Below, one piece after another: positions 8,054 to 16,269 of a stretch of DNA of 64,000 bases; position 1 is the first letter of the stretch, and each line of letters opens with the position of its first letter. This DNA is from Phytohabitans sp036906915 (GTDB lineage: Bacteria > Actinomycetota > Actinomycetes > Mycobacteriales > Micromonosporaceae). The notes beneath the pieces are model-generated. The model made no database searches. It was not told the DNA's origin and saw only the letters and a program-made list of their open reading frames with translations. The position numbers were made by a program, and so were the translations under genes. The stretch covers positions 1 through 64,000 of the forward strand of contig NZ_JBAKHX010000007.1 in the NCBI RefSeq assembly GCF_036906915.1. Direction: 5' to 3'.

Positions 8054-9847
8054 GTGAATAGCGTCGATGTGCCGGCCGGTCAGCGGCGACCGGGGCGAGG
8101 CGGTGGCGAACGCACCGGATCCGGGTCGAGGCAGCTCCTCGGCCCGGTCCGCCGACGGCTGTATCTCGGTGCAGGGCTGTCGTTCGTAAGCTCGGCGCTT
8201 GGCCTGCTGCCATACGTGGCGGTGGCGGAGATCGCCACGTCGCTGCTGGCGAACGGCCCGACAGAACGGTCCGCGGTCCTGTGGTGGGTTGGTGCCGGCG
8301 TGCTTGGCGCTGCCGGCCGGCTCGGCCTGCTGGTGCTGGCCAGCCTGATCACCCACTACGCCGACGCCGACCTGCAACGGCATCTTCGGGCCCAGCTGGC
8401 CCGGCACATGGCCGGGGTGCCGCTCGGCTGGTTCGCTGGCCGCGGCTCGGGCGAGCTCAAAAAGGTCATGGACGACGATATCGAGGACATGCACCACCTG
8501 GTCGCCCATGCCCTGCTCGATGTCGCCGGTGCGCTCGGCCTCCCGCTCGCCGCGGTGGTCTATCTCGCCACGGTCGACATCTCGATGACCCTCGTGACGA
8601 TCGCGATACTGCCGCTCGCGGCCGTGGCGATCCGGATCGCACATCGCACCATGCCCGCCCGGATGGCGCAGCTCATCGGCGCTCAACGCAAAATCAACAA
8701 TGCCGCCATCGAGTACGTCGACGGCATCCAAGTCATCAAGACGTACGGGCGGAGCGGCCATGCGTACCGGCGGTTCTCCGCGGCGGTTGACGAATTCTGC
8801 GACGCGCTGGCGGCGTGGACGGCAGAGGCCGGCCGGGCGATGTTCGCCAGCATGGCGCTGCTGTCACCGGCGTCGGTGCTGGTGGTCGTGCTCGGCGCCG
8901 GCACCGGGTTCGCCGCCGCGGGCTGGCTGGCACCGGTCGACCTGCTGCCGTTCGTACTGGTCGGAGTCGGTTTACCGGCCCCGTTCATGACGTTGGTTCA
9001 GGGCACGCAGCTGCTGCGCAAGGCGAGCCTCGCCGCCCGGCACGTGTCAGAGGTGCTCGCCGAGCCTTCACTGCCGGCACCAACCATCGCGCGGGTGCCG
9101 AGCGTGTATGACCTGCGCTTCACCGACGTGGAGTTCTCCTACGACGGCGACAACCAGGTGCTCCGGCGGATCAGCGCACACTGCCCGCAAGGCGCGATCA
9201 CCGCCGTGGTGGGCCCGTCCGGCTCTGGCAAGACCACGCTGACCCGGCTGGTGCCACGCTTCTTCGACGTGACCGGCGGTGCGATCAGCATCGGCGGCGT
9301 CGACGTCCGCGACATCCCGCCGGCCGAGCTACTGCGGCTGGTCGCCATCGTGTTCCAGGACGTGGTGCTGGTGCGCGACACGATCCGGGAAAATCTCCGC
9401 CTCGGCCGACCCGACGCGAGCGACACCGCGATCGAGGAGGCCGCGCGGGCCGCGCGGATCCACGATGTCATCCAATCGCTGCCGGACGGCTACGACACAG
9501 TGGTCACCAATCGTGGTGGCGTGCTGTCGGGAGGAGAGCGGCAACGGCTGACCATCGCCCGCGCGATATTGCAGGACGCACCGATCGTCCTCCTTGACGA
9601 GGCGACCGCCTATGTCGACCCGGACAACGAGATCGCCGTGCAGCAGGCGTTGGCGGAGCTGACCAGCGGCCGGACCCTTCTGGTCGTCGCGCACCGGCTG
9701 CACACCATCGCCCGCGCCGACCAGATCCTCGTGCTCGACGGCGGCCACATCGTCGAGCGAGGCACCCATGACCAGCTGGTCGAGCGGAACGGCAGGTACG
9801 CGCGGATGTGGTCGGTCCAGCAGACGGCGGTGGAGGCAGCCCGATGA
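8054..9847 (+). CDS. ABC transporter permease/ATPase half-subunit 1 (IrtA/YbtP-like)
   Basis: 597 residues: N-terminal six-helix ABC type IV exporter-fold membrane domain (residues about 30-320) and C-terminal ATPase. Walker A GPSGSGKTT starts at residue 387, the signature LSGGERQ at 491, and Walker B (IVLLDEA) near 515, with Tyr in place of Ser/Thr after it. A H-loop (VAHRLHT) follows. It should pair with the next gene as a heterodimer in the cytoplasmic membrane. The architecture and order match IrtA/IrtB and YbtP/YbtQ siderophore importers, but drug exporters share the fold, so the substrate is inferred. GTG 8054 follows GGGAGGAGAG. The stop overlaps the next start by ATGA. Confidence 0.85.
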   Translation: MNSVDVPAGQRRPGRGGGERTGSGSRQLLGPVRRRLYLGAGLSFVSSALGLLPYVAVAEIATSLLANGPTERSAVLWWVGAGVLGAAGRLGLLVLASLITHYADADLQRHLRAQLARHMAGVPLGWFAGRGSGELKKVMDDDIEDMHHLVAHALLDVAGALGLPLAAVVYLATVDISMTLVTIAILPLAAVAIRIAHRTMPARMAQLIGAQRKINNAAIEYVDGIQVIKTYGRSGHAYRRFSAAVDEFCDALAAWTAEAGRAMFASMALLSPASVLVVVLGAGTGFAAAGWLAPVDLLPFVLVGVGLPAPFMTLVQGTQLLRKASLAARHVSEVLAEPSLPAPTIARVPSVYDLRFTDVEFSYDGDNQVLRRISAHCPQGAITAVVGPSGSGKTTLTRLVPRFFDVTGGAISIGGVDVRDIPPAELLRLVAIVFQDVVLVRDTIRENLRLGRPDASDTAIEEAARAARIHDVIQSLPDGYDTVVTNRGGVLSGGERQRLTIARAILQDAPIVLLDEATAYVDPDNEIAVQQALAELTSGRTLLVVAHRLHTIARADQILVLDGGHIVERGTHDQLVERNGRYARMWSVQQTAVEAAR

Positions 9848-11580
9848 TCGGTCGTTTGTCGCGCATCTGGCCCCATCGACGCACGCTGCGCCTGTTGGGC
9901 GCGAGGTACGTGGTCGTCGGAGTGCTGCAAGGGTGTCTCCTGCTGACCATCGTTCCACTGCTGCGGACGGTGCTTGCCACGCCGGCGGACTACTACGCCG
10001 CGGCCCGTTGGCTCGGCGTGGTGGGATTGCTCGGGATCGCCTATCTGGGTGCCGTGTGGTGGGCCAAGTCACTGGGGTACCGGACGGCCAACGGCATCAT
10101 GCGCACCCTGCAGCACGACATCGGCAGCCACCTGGCGCGACTGCCGCTCGGCTGGTATGTAGGGAACAAGTCCGGAGGCATCGCGCGTACGGTCGCGCAG
10201 TCCACGCCATCGGCGTCGGGCGTCGTCTCGCACGTCTGGCCCGAGCTGGTGCAGTCGATCGTCACACCGGCGACTGTCGTCGCCGGTGTGTTCCTGGTGG
10301 ACTGGCGGATGGGCATCGCCTTCCTGGTTACCGTGCCGGCCGCGATGGTGGTGAACAGATGGTCCGGGCCGGTAGTCCGGGATACCCAAGCCATCATGGA
10401 CGCTGCCTCCGCTGACGCGGCAGGCCGGGCGATCGAGTTCGCCCAGGCCCAACCCGTCCTGCGCGCCACCGGCCGGGCGATGGCGGGGTTCGGGCCGTTG
10501 GAGCGCGCGTTGGACGAGCAGCGGCGCACCTTCCGCGCCGCGCTGACCAGGCACACGATGCCGCAACTGGTATACGTCGCCGTGGTGCAGATCGGTTTCA
10601 CCATCGTGTTGGTCACCGGCACCTGGTTGGCTCGGCGCGACAGCCTGACGGTCGCCGAAGCGGTGGCGTTGCTCGTGCTGGCCGCCAGATTCGTCGAACC
10701 GTTGGCGCAGATAGGCAACCTGTTCGGCACCATCCGGGTGGCCGACGTGGCGATCGAGCGTGTGTCGGAGGTGCTCACCGCGGCCCCACTTGCCGAGCCC
10801 GACGCGACGGTCCTGCCATCCGCGACCGACATCGCGTTCGACGATGTCTGGTTCGCCTACGACGGCAGGCCTGTGCTGCGTGGGCTCAACCTGCGGATGC
10901 CGGCCGGTGCGATGACCGCGTTGGTCGGCCCTTCCGGCGCCGGCAAGACCACGATTCTGCGGCTCGTCTCGCGGTTCTGGGACGTCGATCGGGGCGCGGT
11001 ACGGGTAGGCGGCACGGACGTCCGCGACCTCACGTCGGCAGATCTGATGAGTCACATCGCGATCGTCTTCCAAGACACCTACCTGTTCGACGGCACCATC
11101 GAGGAGAACGTGCGGCTGGCGGCTCCAAACGCCACGGACGGGCAGGTGCGCGAGGCGATGGTCACCGCCCGGCTCGACGAGGTCGTCGAACGTCTGCCCG
11201 GCGGATGGGACACCAGGGTCGGCGAGGGTGGGATGTCACTGTCCGGCGGTGAACGCCAGCGCGTCGCGATCGCACGCGCGTTGGTGAAGGACGCGCCGAT
11301 CGTGCTGCTCGACGAGATAACCGCGGCCCTGGACCCGGAGAACGAGGCGGCCGTCGCGGCCGGCGTCGCGACGCTCGCCGCCCGGGGCAAGACGATCGTG
11401 GTGATCGCGCACCGGCTTTCCACCATCGCGCGCGCCGACCGGATCGCCGTGCTCGACGGCGGTGAGGTGGTCGAACTCGGCACCCACGACGAGCTCATCG
11501 CCCGTGGCGGCCGCTACGCCGGCTTCTACGCCCGCCGGTCCCAGGCAACAGGTTGGCAGCTCTCGAGATCGCGGGCATGA
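9844..11580 (+). CDS. ABC transporter permease/ATPase half-subunit 2 (IrtB/YbtQ-like)
   Basis: 578 residues, second half of the heterodimer. Membrane domain at residues about 15-300; ATPase domain with Walker A GPSGAGKTT at 362, Q-loop in VFQDTYLFDGTIEENVR, signature LSGGERQ at 466, Walker B IVLLDEITAALD and H-loop IAHRLST. Both ATP sites look competent here. Translation is coupled to the upstream gene by an ATGA overlap. The N-terminal layout (WPHRRTLRLLGARYVVVGVL...) resembles siderophore ABC importers of actinobacteria. No siderophore biosynthesis genes are in the window, so scavenging of foreign siderophores or drug export are both possible. Confidence 0.85.
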   Translation: MIGRLSRIWPHRRTLRLLGARYVVVGVLQGCLLLTIVPLLRTVLATPADYYAAARWLGVVGLLGIAYLGAVWWAKSLGYRTANGIMRTLQHDIGSHLARLPLGWYVGNKSGGIARTVAQSTPSASGVVSHVWPELVQSIVTPATVVAGVFLVDWRMGIAFLVTVPAAMVVNRWSGPVVRDTQAIMDAASADAAGRAIEFAQAQPVLRATGRAMAGFGPLERALDEQRRTFRAALTRHTMPQLVYVAVVQIGFTIVLVTGTWLARRDSLTVAEAVALLVLAARFVEPLAQIGNLFGTIRVADVAIERVSEVLTAAPLAEPDATVLPSATDIAFDDVWFAYDGRPVLRGLNLRMPAGAMTALVGPSGAGKTTILRLVSRFWDVDRGAVRVGGTDVRDLTSADLMSHIAIVFQDTYLFDGTIEENVRLAAPNATDGQVREAMVTARLDEVVERLPGGWDTRVGEGGMSLSGGERQRVAIARALVKDAPIVLLDEITAALDPENEAAVAAGVATLAARGKTIVVIAHRLSTIARADRIAVLDGGEVVELGTHDELIARGGRYAGFYARRSQATGWQLSRSRA

Positions 11581-11948
11581 ACGGTCGGTACGAGCCGGGG
11601 ACCGCGGGCCCTCTTCTGCGATGTGCTCACGCCCCGGCGGGCGCGGAACCTGCGCGCCGCCTGTTGGGCCGCGGCGCTGCTGGCGGAGAAACACGCGGCG
11701 CAAAATCACCACGACTCACGACTCACGACTCACGGCTGCTGGCGCTGGCGTGGTCCCGCCGCGCCCGCCTGGCCTATGACGCGTACCGCACGGCGGCGGA
11801 GCCGTTCTGGGTGAACGACATGTTCGCGGTAACCGGCGTGAACCCGCAGGCGGTAGACGACCGCGCAGGCCAGGACGATCCTTTGTACCGCGCGGTCCGC
11901 CAGGTCCAGCGACGCTGGCCCGCGCTTCCGGAATCGCGTTGGCAGTGA
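11581..11948 (+). other. short coding remnants around a 7-bp tandem repeat
   Basis: Two plus-strand stretches look coding but break: DVLTPRRARNLRAACWAAAL near 11620-11690 and, in another frame, LAYDAYRTAAEPFWVNDMFA up to the stop at 11948. Between them lies a small tandem repeat of ACGACTC/CTCACGA units (about 11709-11733) that coincides with the frame change. I recognise neither piece. No confident gene lies between 11581 and 12000. Confidence 0.3.
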
Positions 11949-12000
11949 CCACCGACGTGCTGCGGACGGTGGTGGCGAACGCCGCCCGGTAGCGGCGCCG

Positions 12001-12255
12001 TTAGCCCATCGCCTGGTGGTGCAGCAGGCGGGCGTACTCGCCGCCGGCGCACCGCAACTCCTCGTCGGTGCCCTGCTCGACCGCCCGGCCGTCGCGCAAC
12101 ACGACGATCCGGTCGGCGCTGCGGATCGTGGAGAACCGGTGGGCGATCAGCAGCGTCGTCCGGCCCCGCCGCACCGCGCGGATGGCGGCCTGCAACGCCT
12201 CCTCGTTCTCCGCGTCCAGGTTGGACACGGCCTCGTCGAGGATGAGGATTGACAG
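12001..12255 (-). pseudogene. relic: C-terminal half of an ABC ATPase
   Basis: Minus strand gives ILILDEAVSNLDAENEEALQ (Walker B and D-loop), an H-loop in TTLLIAHRFST and the tail RIVVLRDGRAVEQGTDEEL. Walker A and the signature are missing. Upstream it is fused directly, in frame, to a piece of an MFS transporter at about 12255, so this is an illegitimate junction rather than a gene. Confidence 0.75.
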
Positions 12256-12570
12256 CGGCCCCGCCAGCGGGTGCAGGCCGAGCCGTGTGGACACGGCCTG
12301 GGCCGGGCCGACCATGTGGCCCCACCACCGCACCCACCGTGGCTATCCACACCACCATCGACAGCGTGATGGCGCGGCGGTCCTTCGGGGCGAGGTCGGG
12401 GGCCACGTATCGGCAACTGTTCGTTGACGCCGATGATGCACCGAGCGAGGCCATGCTGGCGATCAGGAGACCGAAGCTCTCTGTGGTCGCTGCCACGACA
12501 CATGCGCCTGCGCCGATGGCGCCGATCAGGTAGCCGGTAGCCAGGCCCCGACGCCGCCCTTCCGGTTCAT
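12256..12570 (-). pseudogene. relic: MFS transporter fragment fused to the ABC relic
   Basis: Minus strand residues GLATGYLIGAIGAGACVVAA, ESFGLLIASMASLGASSAST and ITLSMVVWIATVGAVVGP are transmembrane helices of an MFS permease. A frame change near 12312 leads into VGPAQAVSTRLGLHPLAGPL, the expected next loop. The chain then runs into ABC Walker B at 12255. Both ends of the MFS gene are missing. Confidence 0.65.
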
Positions 12571-12603
12571 CAATGTCGCATTGAGGGGTCGCCGGCCGGA
12601 CCG

Positions 12604-12972
12604 TCAGGCTGCGGGCTCCTCCTGGAGGGCACGTACCTCGATCCTGCATCGCAGTGCCCTCGAGGCCTGCTTGGTCCATTCGATGGCGACGTCGTCGTTT
12701 TCGGCCTCGATGATCCAGAAGCCACCAAGGTACTCATCGGCCTCGACGAACGGGCCCGGTGTGAGTACGGGGCTGTCTCCGGAGTAGTCCACCGTGGTCG
12801 CGCTCGACGGTGGCTGCAGGCCTCCAGCGGTAACGAACGCGCCCGCCTCCTGAAGGGCGGTGTTGAACGCACCGACCGCGGCCATGACCTCCTGCAGCTC
12901 CGCGGGGTCCATGCCCTCCATCGTCGGCTCCTCGGCGGAGTCGTGCGGGAGGCTCAGGAAATACTTCGTCAT
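12604..12972 (-). CDS. YCII-related (DGPF-like) domain protein
   Basis: 122 residues of the YCII/DGPF-domain family: MTKYFLSLPHDSAEEPTMEG at the start, then GGLQPPSSATTV, a central GPFVEADEYLGGFWIIEAEN and a helix DVAIEWTKQASRALRCRIEV. Proteins of this kind often sit beside ECF sigma factors in actinobacteria; no such sigma factor is here. The start is supported by GAGGAGA 7 bp upstream. It is intact although surrounded by relics on both sides. Function unknown; a small ferredoxin-fold enzyme or binding protein. Confidence 0.8.
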   Translation of the reverse strand: MTKYFLSLPHDSAEEPTMEGMDPAELQEVMAAVGAFNTALQEAGAFVTAGGLQPPSSATTVDYSGDSPVLTPGPFVEADEYLGGFWIIEAENDDVAIEWTKQASRALRCRIEVRALQEEPAA

Positions 12973-13169
12973 TGTCGTCTCCTCGTCGTACGGCCGACGG
13001 CCGCTGCCTGGATGCCCGAAACGCTAGGCGGGGCTCACCGCTGATCGCATCAGTCATCGTGACTGGTGTCCGGGAAACCGACGACCGGCGTCGGCCACTA
13101 GGCCCTGTCCTGTCGATCATGTCGAGCCGAGCCGAGGCGAGGTCCAGGCGGCGATCCGGTGGTGACGGG

Positions 13170-13376
13170 CCTAGTCGAGGTGGGCCAGCTCGGCGCGCCC
13201 GGTGACGCCGAGCTTCGGGTACGCCTTGTAGAGGTGGTGGCCGACGGTCCGTGGGCTGAGGAAGAGCTGTGCGGCGATCTCCTTGTTCGTGTGACCGGCG
13301 GCGGCCAGCCGTACGACCTGCAGCTCCTGCGGAGTCAACAGGGTGAGCGGGCCGCTGCGCCGAGGCTCACCGCCCC
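13170..13376 (-). pseudogene. relic: LuxR-type HTH C-terminus
   Basis: Minus strand gives TLLTPQELQVVRLAAAGHTN, KEIAAQLFLSPRTVGHHLYK and AYPKLGVTGRAELAHLD then a stop at 13170. This is the GerE/LuxR helix-turn-helix that ends large AAA-ATPase LuxR regulators. The upstream sequence shifts frame at about 13376 and no ATPase domain follows, so only the last about 65 codons remain. Confidence 0.7.
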
Positions 13377-13549
13377 GAAGTCACCTTGGACGGATAGTTG
13401 CCGCTGCCGTCGGGGGCGAACTCGAACCCTGCACCCCATCGGGTTCAGCCCACAGATCCCCAAGCACCGCCCGGTCGAACGCGACGAGGAAACGGCCGCG
13501 ACCTGGCGACGGGAGGCACCGGCGTGACCCTCGACCCGGACCCGCCGCC

Positions 13550-13650
13550 ATAACCCTGACCATTCAACCTCTGTAGTAGCGCGAGCGCCCCGAGCCCGAG
13601 AAGCAGGCCGGTGAAGGCGCGGTCGGTGGCGGGTGGTGCCGTCAAGCCAT
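13550..13650 (-). pseudogene. possible relic: FtsX/MacB-like permease fragment
   Basis: Minus strand residues DRAFTGLLLGLGALALLQRL resemble the first helix of the conserved C-terminal FtsX segment of MacB-type permeases (AFTGLLLGLGALALLVGGVGVAN). The similarity stops after ALALL. A fragment of about 30 codons, low certainty. Confidence 0.3.
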
Positions 13651-13769
13651 CGAGATGGCGGTGCCAACTGTCCGCGTATCCCTTGAAAACGGCGGGGAAT
13701 CGGGCCGCGAGCGACCCGCGGGCAGTGCGCAGCGCGGACCGGTTTCGGGTCCGAAGCCGAGCGTGCTCT

Positions 13770-13910
13770 GCCCTTGCTGCTGAAGCGTAACCGCGCGGTC
13801 CGCACCAGGTTTCCGGCGGCGGCCGCGCGGTACTGGTGATCGAGCCGGCCGTCGCGCAGGTCGGTCCAGCCGTCGCTGGTGCCGCGGAAGCCGTTCGAGG
13901 TCGCGCGCAT
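13770..13910 (-). pseudogene. possible relic: glycoside hydrolase (GH15-like) fragment
   Basis: Minus strand residues TSNGFRGTSDGWTDLRDGRL then DHQYRAAAAGNLVRTARL resemble the SNGF-G-SDGWQDL...GNVA-TA segment of actinobacterial GH15-type glycosidases. The frame has no valid start and degrades to the left. The whole of 13171-14036 otherwise shows only such fragments. Confidence 0.35.
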
Positions 13911-14036
13911 GTCCGTCTATGCCCGAGCCGCCATGAGATAAGCCGTCGGAGGGTTGAAACGGATCAACGAACGTGCCACGATGCGGTGGTTATCGATGTG
14001 ACCTCCTTGAATGTTGCGTGCACAGGGGGCTGGAGC

Positions 14037-15779
14037 ATGAAACGCATCGCATCGTCCGCGCTGGTGACGGCGGCCGTGATTGCCACACTCGGCGCGGCTC
14101 CTGCGGCAGCCGCACCGGCACCATCCGTCGAGCCGTTGCTCGTCACCAGCATCGACACCAGTGCGGGCGGCACGGGGGCGCGCCTGTTGCTCGGTGACGT
14201 CACCGGCGACGGCCGCCTCGACGTCGTCACCATGCAGCCGACGTACTCCGCCGACGACCGGTTCATCGGCCGCCAGGTGCAGGCGCTGACCGCGTACGAC
14301 TTCGGCACCGGCGCTCAGCTCTGGCAGGTGGGCACCCCCGATCCCCGGGTCACCAACAACGGCACCGACATCCCCGCCGAGATCTACGACCTCGATGGCG
14401 ACGGCGACAACGAGGTGCTTGCCGTCATGGAGGGCGAGTTCCGGGTGTTCGACGGGCAGACCGGCCAGCTGGTGCGGGCGTTTCCGGTGCCCGGCCCGAA
14501 CGCGTGGGACACGTTCGTCATCGCCAACTTCCGCGGGCTCGACCGTCCTCGCGACATCGTCTTCAAGGACCGGTACAACCAGGTCTGGGCGGTCGACGAC
14601 CAGGGCAATCTTCTGTGGACGCACACGGGCGTGGTCGGCCACCGGCCGTATCCGCACGACTTCGACGACGACGGTCGGCAGGAGCTGCTGGCCGGGTACG
14701 ACTTCGTGACGCCCGACGGCGAGTTGGTGTGGACCGCCGACATGGCCGACCACCCCGACTCCATCGGAGTCGGCGACATCGACGGCGACGGGCGCGAAGA
14801 CGTGGTGTTCGGCGGCGCGGGGCTGGGCGGCGACAGCACCAACGCGTACCGGTCGGACGGCAGCGTGCTGTGGAAGAACCTCGACGCGGTCGAGGCGCAA
14901 CAGGTTGGGCTCGGCGACTTCCGCCCCGACCTGCCGGGCCTGGAACTGGCCGGACTCGACCGGGTCGACCGCACCGCCACGACCGGCAGGGACTCGCTGT
15001 ACCTGGTGTCGTCGACCGGCGAGACGCTGTGGAAGGAGCAGCGCTCCACGCTCGGCTGCTGGGGCAGCGTGGTGGAGCCGCTGCACAACTGGGACGGCAC
15101 CTATCGCGACCTGCTGCTCGCGTGGAACCGGGGCTGCGGCGAGGTAGCCGGCATCTGGGATGGCACCGGCCAGCGGATCGCGACCTTCCCGGTCGACGGG
15201 CGGATGGTGCGCGGTGACATCTGCGGCGACGACCGTGTCGAGGTCGTCGACTACGTGATGGGCAGCCGGGCGTACCTGTACGCCAGCGGGGCGTGCGACC
15301 TGGCCGCGAAGGTGACCGGCCGGCCCCTGCCACAGGCCAAGAAGCTCTACAACTACACCCGCTACACAGCGGAGGAGATCCCGCTCGACCACGCGGAGGG
15401 GCGGCGGTGGACACCGGTACGCGGGGCGCGGCAGCCCGCCTGGCGGGTCGACCTGAGCCGGCTGCGTGAGTTGACCGGCGTCGAGTTCGACTTCGCGACC
15501 CGGCACGCGGTCGGATACCGGGTGGAGGCCTCGGCGGATGGCCGGCGCTGGACTCCCATGGCGTCGGGCACGACCGACCGCACCGGCGCGGGCAGGGTGG
15601 AGTTCACAGGGCTCGGCCGCTACGTCCGCGTGACCGTCGACCGATGTGGCCCTGGGGCCGGCGGCGACTGGACTGAGGAGCGCAGCGACGAGGGAAGGAG
15701 CCGCCTTTCAGGCACCGGGGTCGCCAACCAGTTCAGCACCGCGCGGCTGACCAGCGGGGTGGTGTTCGGCACACGCTAA
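14037..15779 (+). CDS. secreted FG-GAP/VCBS beta-propeller protein with C-terminal F5/8-like domain
   Basis: 580 residues. An N-terminal signal peptide (KRIASSALVTAAVIATLGAA, cleavage near AAAAPAPS) indicates export. The body holds FG-GAP-type Ca2+-binding repeats: GDVTGDGRLDVV, YDLDGDGDNEVL, HDFDDDGRQELL, GDIDGDGREDVVFGG. It resembles the propellers of polysaccharide lyases and of uncharacterised secreted proteins. The last about 120 residues form a discoidin/F5-8-like beta domain (GVEFDFATRHAVGYRVEASA, YVRVTVDRCG) interrupted near residues 543-555 by an unusual ERSDEGRSRL segment. Start ATG 14037 gives the signal peptide directly. Likely binds or cleaves carbohydrate outside the cell; no catalytic residues can be assigned. 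Confidence 0.8.
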   Translation: MKRIASSALVTAAVIATLGAAPAAAAPAPSVEPLLVTSIDTSAGGTGARLLLGDVTGDGRLDVVTMQPTYSADDRFIGRQVQALTAYDFGTGAQLWQVGTPDPRVTNNGTDIPAEIYDLDGDGDNEVLAVMEGEFRVFDGQTGQLVRAFPVPGPNAWDTFVIANFRGLDRPRDIVFKDRYNQVWAVDDQGNLLWTHTGVVGHRPYPHDFDDDGRQELLAGYDFVTPDGELVWTADMADHPDSIGVGDIDGDGREDVVFGGAGLGGDSTNAYRSDGSVLWKNLDAVEAQQVGLGDFRPDLPGLELAGLDRVDRTATTGRDSLYLVSSTGETLWKEQRSTLGCWGSVVEPLHNWDGTYRDLLLAWNRGCGEVAGIWDGTGQRIATFPVDGRMVRGDICGDDRVEVVDYVMGSRAYLYASGACDLAAKVTGRPLPQAKKLYNYTRYTAEEIPLDHAEGRRWTPVRGARQPAWRVDLSRLRELTGVEFDFATRHAVGYRVEASADGRRWTPMASGTTDRTGAGRVEFTGLGRYVRVTVDRCGPGAGGDWTEERSDEGRSRLSGTGVANQFSTARLTSGVVFGTR

Positions 15780-15789
15780 GAACGCTTAC

Positions 15790-15804
15790 TCTATACGGTG
15801 TAGA
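15790..15804 (+). promoter_or_regulatory. TetR-type operator overlapping the VOC gene promoter
   Basis: TCTATACGGTGTAGA is an imperfect palindrome (6 of 7 arm pairs) of the kind bound by TetR repressors. The sequence TAGAAT at 15801-15806 looks like a -10 box, so the site overlaps the likely promoter of the gene starting at 15813. No TetR gene is adjacent; the cognate regulator would lie elsewhere. Confidence 0.4.
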
Positions 15805-15812
15805 ATGAAGGT

Positions 15813-16202
15813 GTGAAGATCACCTCCTCCGCGGTGTCGCTCAATGTCGAGGACGTCGCCGCGTCCAGCAGTTTCCTGATCAACCACTTCGGATTTCGCG
15901 AGGCGATGTCCGCCGACGGGTTCGCGTCACTCACGCGGGACGACGCGGGGATGAACGTCATCTTCCTGCGCCGCGGGCTCCCGACCCTGCCGGCCGACCA
16001 GCGCGACGACCACGCCAGCGGGCTGATCCTCGCCTTCGAGGTCGACGACCTCGAAGGCGAACTGGCCCGGCTCCAGGCCGAAGGCGTCACCATCACGATG
16101 CCGCTGACTGCCGAGGAATGGGGTGAGCGCGCCTTCCAGGTGCGCGACCCGAACGGTGTGATCGTCCAACTCGTGGACTGGAAAGGCACCACGTCCCAGT
16201 GA
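15813..16202 (+). CDS. VOC-family (glyoxalase/bleomycin-resistance-like) protein
   Basis: 129 residues with the paired beta-alpha-beta-beta-beta modules of the VOC fold: KITSSAVSLNVEDVAASSSF, FLRRGLPTLP, LILAFEVDDLEGELARLQAE and a terminal ERAFQVRDPNGVIVQLVDW. The final motif (RDPNGVIVQL) is characteristic and supplies a possible metal ligand region. GTG 15813 lies only about 7 bp from a -10-like TAGAAT, so the mRNA may be leaderless or have a very short leader. Substrate unknown. Confidence 0.85.
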   Translation: MKITSSAVSLNVEDVAASSSFLINHFGFREAMSADGFASLTRDDAGMNVIFLRRGLPTLPADQRDDHASGLILAFEVDDLEGELARLQAEGVTITMPLTAEEWGERAFQVRDPNGVIVQLVDWKGTTSQ

Positions 16203-16236
16203 AGCGTCGCTGATTTGACAACAGTCGCGCCTGCCA

Positions 16237-16259
16237 CCCCTTACCGTGACAGTAAGGGG
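16237..16259 (+). promoter_or_regulatory. inverted repeat upstream of the EEP nuclease gene
   Basis: A perfect inverted repeat CCCCTTAC-N7-GTAAGGGG sits 10 bp before ATG 16270, downstream of a TTGACA (16215-16220). It overlaps the ribosome-binding region (AAGGGGGGT), so it could be an operator or a translation-controlling hairpin. Confidence 0.4.
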
Positions 16260-16269
16260 GGTGGGCGCG

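Noticed and set aside
13917..15506. 529-residue minus-strand frame
   Set aside because: Antisense shadow of the FG-GAP protein, whose signal peptide and Ca2+-binding repeats define the true frame.
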